Under the pieces are notes generated by a model. The model ran no database searches. It had not been told where the DNA came from and was given only the letters and a program-made list of their open reading frames with translations. A DNA stretch of 7,010 bases from Candidatus Poseidoniaceae archaeon (GTDB taxonomy: Archaea; Thermoplasmatota; Poseidoniia; Poseidoniales; Poseidoniaceae), in assembly GCA_013329925.1 (NCBI GenBank), contig DUJK01000180.1, positions 1 to 7,010 of the forward strand, in the 5' to 3' direction. Positions 5,396-7,010 of the stretch are shown piece after piece; the stretch's first letter is position 1, and each line of letters starts with the position of its first letter. The translations under genes were made by a program, and so were the position numbers.

Positions 5396-6697
5396 ATGAA
5401 CAATAATTTTCACATAAATGAAGAGTTAGCATTGTTTGCCGCACTAGGAATAATGATGGTTTTGTTTTGGCGTAAACCCAATTCTAAAAAGTCGAGAAAT
5501 GTCGCGCTAAAACAAAGATTTGCTAAACCCCCGGGGGCTTTTGCGGTATTTTTTGCTAAGATTATTACTCTAGCAATTTTGGTAATTTCAGCCTCGGCTT
5601 TGATTGAATACTCCACTAACATTGCAGATTATGAAGAAATAAAATGTGACTCAAGAGAACATAACCATCATCGTCACTGTAATTATGAACAATATACTTC
5701 AAATGACCTAAAATTACAATTAAATGGTTTCTTATTGACCCCTGAAGTAGATTTAGGAGTTGAGGTTGGCGATGAGTTACCGCATACCAATTCACCAGAC
5801 GGGCCATGGTTTTGGGCATATTATATCGCTGGATGTTTAGCCTTAACTTCCGGATTTAGCCTGGCAAAAAAGCGACGGAAAATTCACGCAAGAGATATGC
5901 TTGTGGCTGAAAATAACCTCCGACCAATAATTCGACGATTAGCCCTCGACCCTAATGGGGTGGTTGAAGGTAGAATTGATCTTCCTAGTCCTGTTCCGTG
6001 TTCAAAATCCAGTAAGAAAGAAAACAGAAGAATCGTAATTATCTATTTTTTCTCTGCATTAATGATGGTTACCACTCTATTGAGTATCTATGATTATTTT
6101 TATCGAATAGATTCAGGAATGAATTTTCTGCCAAAGCATGAGTTACAGGCATCCATACTTGCTTTAATGGCTCTTGGTTTTGTGATAGCCGCAAATGTTT
6201 CCATCAAATATCTAAGTGCAACATATACTGGCGAAGGTGAGTCTGTAATTCCAAGCGTGGTAAGAAATAATGGCAATACTAATCAAGTTTCAAAGCGGGT
6301 GGAAAGTAGAGAACAAACCGTATCTGCTAAGGATGTGTTAGAAGAACTAGCCAAGGAAATGCGTGCGGCAAGAAAAGAATCAGAATTACTTCGAGGACAA
6401 TTAGCAGAGACAAAAATAAAGGTTTCAGATTTAGAAGTCGAACTGGAAAAGAAAACTATCGAGCTTGAAGGAATACAAGCTATTAGCGTTGATATGGAGA
6501 GAATAATCCAAGAAAATGAACAACCGGGAAATAAGAACCTCTCACTAATGGACTCCGTGATGGTTGGAGATAACCTGTTTAACGGTGACAAGATTGACCA
6601 GCAAATTGTGAATGATCCAAAAGCTATTGCAAAGGCTGCCATTGAAGCTTACAAAGCGGGGCGACAAGATTTAGAAAATATTGAGTTTGATTTTTGA
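5396..6697 (+). CDS. Unrecognised five-TM protein with His-rich loop and C-terminal coiled coil
   Basis: I do not recognise a family for this 433-residue protein. Hydrophobic segments lie at about 10-26, 48-71, 137-157, 213-236 and 249-271. Positive-inside bias (KKSRNVALKQRFAK after TM1, KKRRK after TM3) suggests the N-terminus outside and the C-terminus in the cytoplasm. The outside loop between TM2 and TM3 (72-136) is acidic and holds a His-rich patch HNHHRHC near 89-95, with cysteines at 84 and 95. Residues 310-372 are charged with heptad-like leucines and predict a coiled coil. After a turn-rich stretch comes DSVMVGDNLFNGDK (386-399), then an Ala-rich helix AIAKAAIEAYKAGR (410-423) and an acidic tail. 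The start is fixed by an in-frame TAA two codons upstream. No close SD is present; a weak GGAGAG lies about 20 nt away. It sits between dut and lipB, but nothing ties its function to either. A scaffold or sensor role is only speculation. Confidence 0.85.
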   Translation: MNNNFHINEELALFAALGIMMVLFWRKPNSKKSRNVALKQRFAKPPGAFAVFFAKIITLAILVISASALIEYSTNIADYEEIKCDSREHNHHRHCNYEQYTSNDLKLQLNGFLLTPEVDLGVEVGDELPHTNSPDGPWFWAYYIAGCLALTSGFSLAKKRRKIHARDMLVAENNLRPIIRRLALDPNGVVEGRIDLPSPVPCSKSSKKENRRIVIIYFFSALMMVTTLLSIYDYFYRIDSGMNFLPKHELQASILALMALGFVIAANVSIKYLSATYTGEGESVIPSVVRNNGNTNQVSKRVESREQTVSAKDVLEELAKEMRAARKESELLRGQLAETKIKVSDLEVELEKKTIELEGIQAISVDMERIIQENEQPGNKNLSLMDSVMVGDNLFNGDKIDQQIVNDPKAIAKAAIEAYKAGRQDLENIEFDF

Positions 6698-6731
6698 TTA
6701 AGTCTATGGCATAGCAATGTTTCGCTATATC

Positions 6732-7010
6732 ATGGCTGAGGATCGACATGTCAATGTCCAATTCCTTGGAATTGTCGAATATGATGAGGCTTTTTTGCTA
6801 ATGAAAAATCTCCAAAATCAGCGAATTAATGATGAAATAACTGACACCATGTTGATTCTAGAACACCCAGAAATTGTCACAATAGGGCCTCGTGCAAGAA
6901 ATGATGGCATTACCGCCCCACCTAGTTACCCTACTTATTCAGTTGACAGAGGTGGTGGACTAACTTGGCATGGACCTGGGCAAATAGTTGTTTATCCAAT
7001 TTTCAAATGG
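6732..7010 (+). CDS. lipB: Lipoyl(octanoyl) transferase, N-terminal fragment
   Basis: The first 93 residues of LipB, cut by the window end. The enzyme moves octanoate from acyl carrier protein to a lysine of lipoyl domains, the first step of lipoate synthesis before LipA adds sulfur. The visible part has the family pattern: VQFLGIVEYDEAF near the start, LEHPEIVTIGPRA, and the signature DRGGGLTWHGPGQIVVYP (about 71-88), where the RGG and HGPGQ segments line the acyl pocket. The catalytic Lys and Cys lie beyond the window, so activity cannot be judged. A lipoate-protein ligase A is less likely because ligases usually have RRxSGGGxVYHD instead. An in-frame ATG at 6717 would add five residues; an in-frame TAA at 6699-6701 caps it. 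Neither start has an SD site, so the choice of 6732 rests on typical N-terminal length. It follows the coiled-coil gene by 19-34 bp on the same strand, so co-transcription is possible. Confidence 0.93.
   Translation, partial: MAEDRHVNVQFLGIVEYDEAFLLMKNLQNQRINDEITDTMLILEHPEIVTIGPRARNDGITAPPSYPTYSVDRGGGLTWHGPGQIVVYPIFKW

Noticed and set aside
5410..6642. Minus-strand reading frames inside the five-TM coiled-coil gene
   Set aside because: The Ser-rich 119-residue frame at 6283-6642 is the antisense of a Glu/Lys-rich coiled coil, a known artefact; the others also lack start signals.
1..7010. Mobile element, prophage or defence island
   Set aside because: No transposase, integrase, terminal repeats, att-like duplications, or known defence domains are present; RNR and dUTPase also occur in viruses, but their neighbours here are chromosomal metabolic genes.

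Overview
The window appears to be archaeal chromosomal DNA, most likely from a marine Thermoplasmatota lineage such as Marine Group II (Poseidoniales) or a relative. This is an inference from several signs together. The DNA is fairly AT-rich. One gene has a TATA-like box about 26 bp before its ATG and no Shine-Dalgarno site, as in archaeal leaderless transcription. Other genes carry strong GGAGG or GAGGTGA sites. There is a SAP-domain membrane protein with a C-terminal zinc ribbon, and lipoate genes occur together with an oxygen-dependent class I ribonucleotide reductase (RNR). A bacterial origin is not formally excluded.

Layout. Positions 1-297 hold the C-terminal end of dihydrolipoyl dehydrogenase (lpdA, +). 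After 52 bp containing a TATA-like box and a perfect 9-bp inverted repeat comes a SAP/four-TM/zinc-ribbon protein (350-1123, +). Its stop codon directly abuts the stop codon of the convergent nrdA gene (1124-3514, -). nrdA lies downstream of nrdB (3576-4619, -), and the two form a likely nrdB-nrdA operon. A 280-bp divergent control region (4620-4899) separates nrdB from a trimeric dUTPase (dut, 4900-5349, +). Then come an unrecognised five-TM, coiled-coil protein (5396-6697, +) and the N-terminal part of lipoyl(octanoyl) transferase (lipB, from about 6732, +), which runs off the window.

Function. The centre is a deoxynucleotide module. NrdA/NrdB reduce ribonucleotides to deoxyribonucleotides using an O2-dependent diiron-tyrosyl radical, and dUTPase turns dUTP into dUMP, the thymidylate precursor. 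On both sides are genes of lipoate-dependent metabolism: lpdA is the E3 subunit of 2-oxoacid dehydrogenase complexes and lipB makes the octanoyl-protein precursor of lipoate. The two RNR subunits resemble eukaryotic RRM1/RRM2 closely, with every catalytic, radical-transfer and metal-ligand residue I checked in place and eukaryote-style C-terminal tails. That resemblance is the most notable feature here. The two membrane proteins are the genuinely uncharacterised parts. I see no transposon, CRISPR array, tRNA, rRNA or clear defence system.
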